Shown here piece after piece: positions 63,999-64,000 of a stretch of DNA of 64,000 bases. The translations under genes and the position numbers were made by a program. Within the stretch, counting starts at the first letter, position 1; each line of letters opens with the position of its first letter. The notes under the pieces were generated by a model. It was given only the letters and a program-made list of their open reading frames with translations. It made no database searches and was not told where the DNA came from. The DNA comes from Rheinheimera salexigens (GTDB lineage: Bacteria; Pseudomonadota; Gammaproteobacteria; Enterobacterales; Alteromonadaceae), in the NCBI RefSeq assembly GCF_001752395.1, contig NZ_MKEK01000001.1, positions 121,465-185,464 on the forward strand, read 5' to 3'.

Positions 63999-64000
63999 TA

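Noticed and set aside
63840..64000. Partial coding region at the window end
   Set aside because: The open frames there arise from a palindromic intergenic repeat, without a start, ribosome binding site or family resemblance.

Overview
The window is a continuous piece of a gammaproteobacterial chromosome. The blocks gppA-rhlB-trxA-rho, ubiD-fre, hemCDXY, cyaY/lptM-lysA-dapF-DUF484-xerC-yigB-uvrD, three TonB-dependent receptors, many Gln-rich proteins and moderate GC point to an aquatic Alteromonadales relative (Rheinheimera/Arsukibacterium/Alishewanella type). This placement rests on gene content and remembered protein similarity; no search was run. No tRNA, rRNA, CRISPR array, prophage or complete insertion sequence was seen.

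Layout. 1-8500 is core: 3' end of hemB, dcyD, a lipoprotein Cu/Zn SOD, gppA and rhlB (minus), trxA, rho, ndh. 8500-15340 is an accessory minus-strand locus: HlyD-type adaptor, a small protein with a double-glycine leader, an AT-rich CPBP membrane protease, a C39-peptidase ABC exporter and an S9 peptidase. It reads as a microcin (class II bacteriocin-like) production, immunity and export locus, and is the best candidate for an undescribed system. 15340-29100 is metabolic: cdd-deoA, a YgjP metallopeptidase, a cytochrome c4/TsdA-like pair, methylthioribose kinase, a TonB receptor, an envelope MsrA-thioredoxin-MsrB fusion, a BON-MscS channel, and a ppc gene broken by one extra base in a homopolymer.

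29100-34300 is a second unusual block: a low-complexity exported protein, a predicted outer-membrane beta-barrel, a subtilisin-like protease, an ECF sigma factor, its anti-sigma partner and a lipoprotein. Two promoters in this block share an almost identical GGAATAAA-N14-CGTTATC element, and the protease has a related one. The genes therefore look like one small ECF regulon acting at the cell surface.

34300-43600 carries two more TonB receptors, an orphan LytTR response regulator, a VC0807-type membrane protein, a NavAb-like voltage-gated sodium channel and metC with a candidate MetJ box. 43700-63700 returns to core functions: ubiD-fre, a thioesterase with a truncated second copy beyond a lipoprotein hydrolase, cyaY-esterase-hemCDXY-glycosylase on the minus strand, then lptM-lysA-dapF-DUF484-xerC-yigB and uvrD-tmcA on the plus strand. 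The last 240 bases hold a repeated intergenic element.
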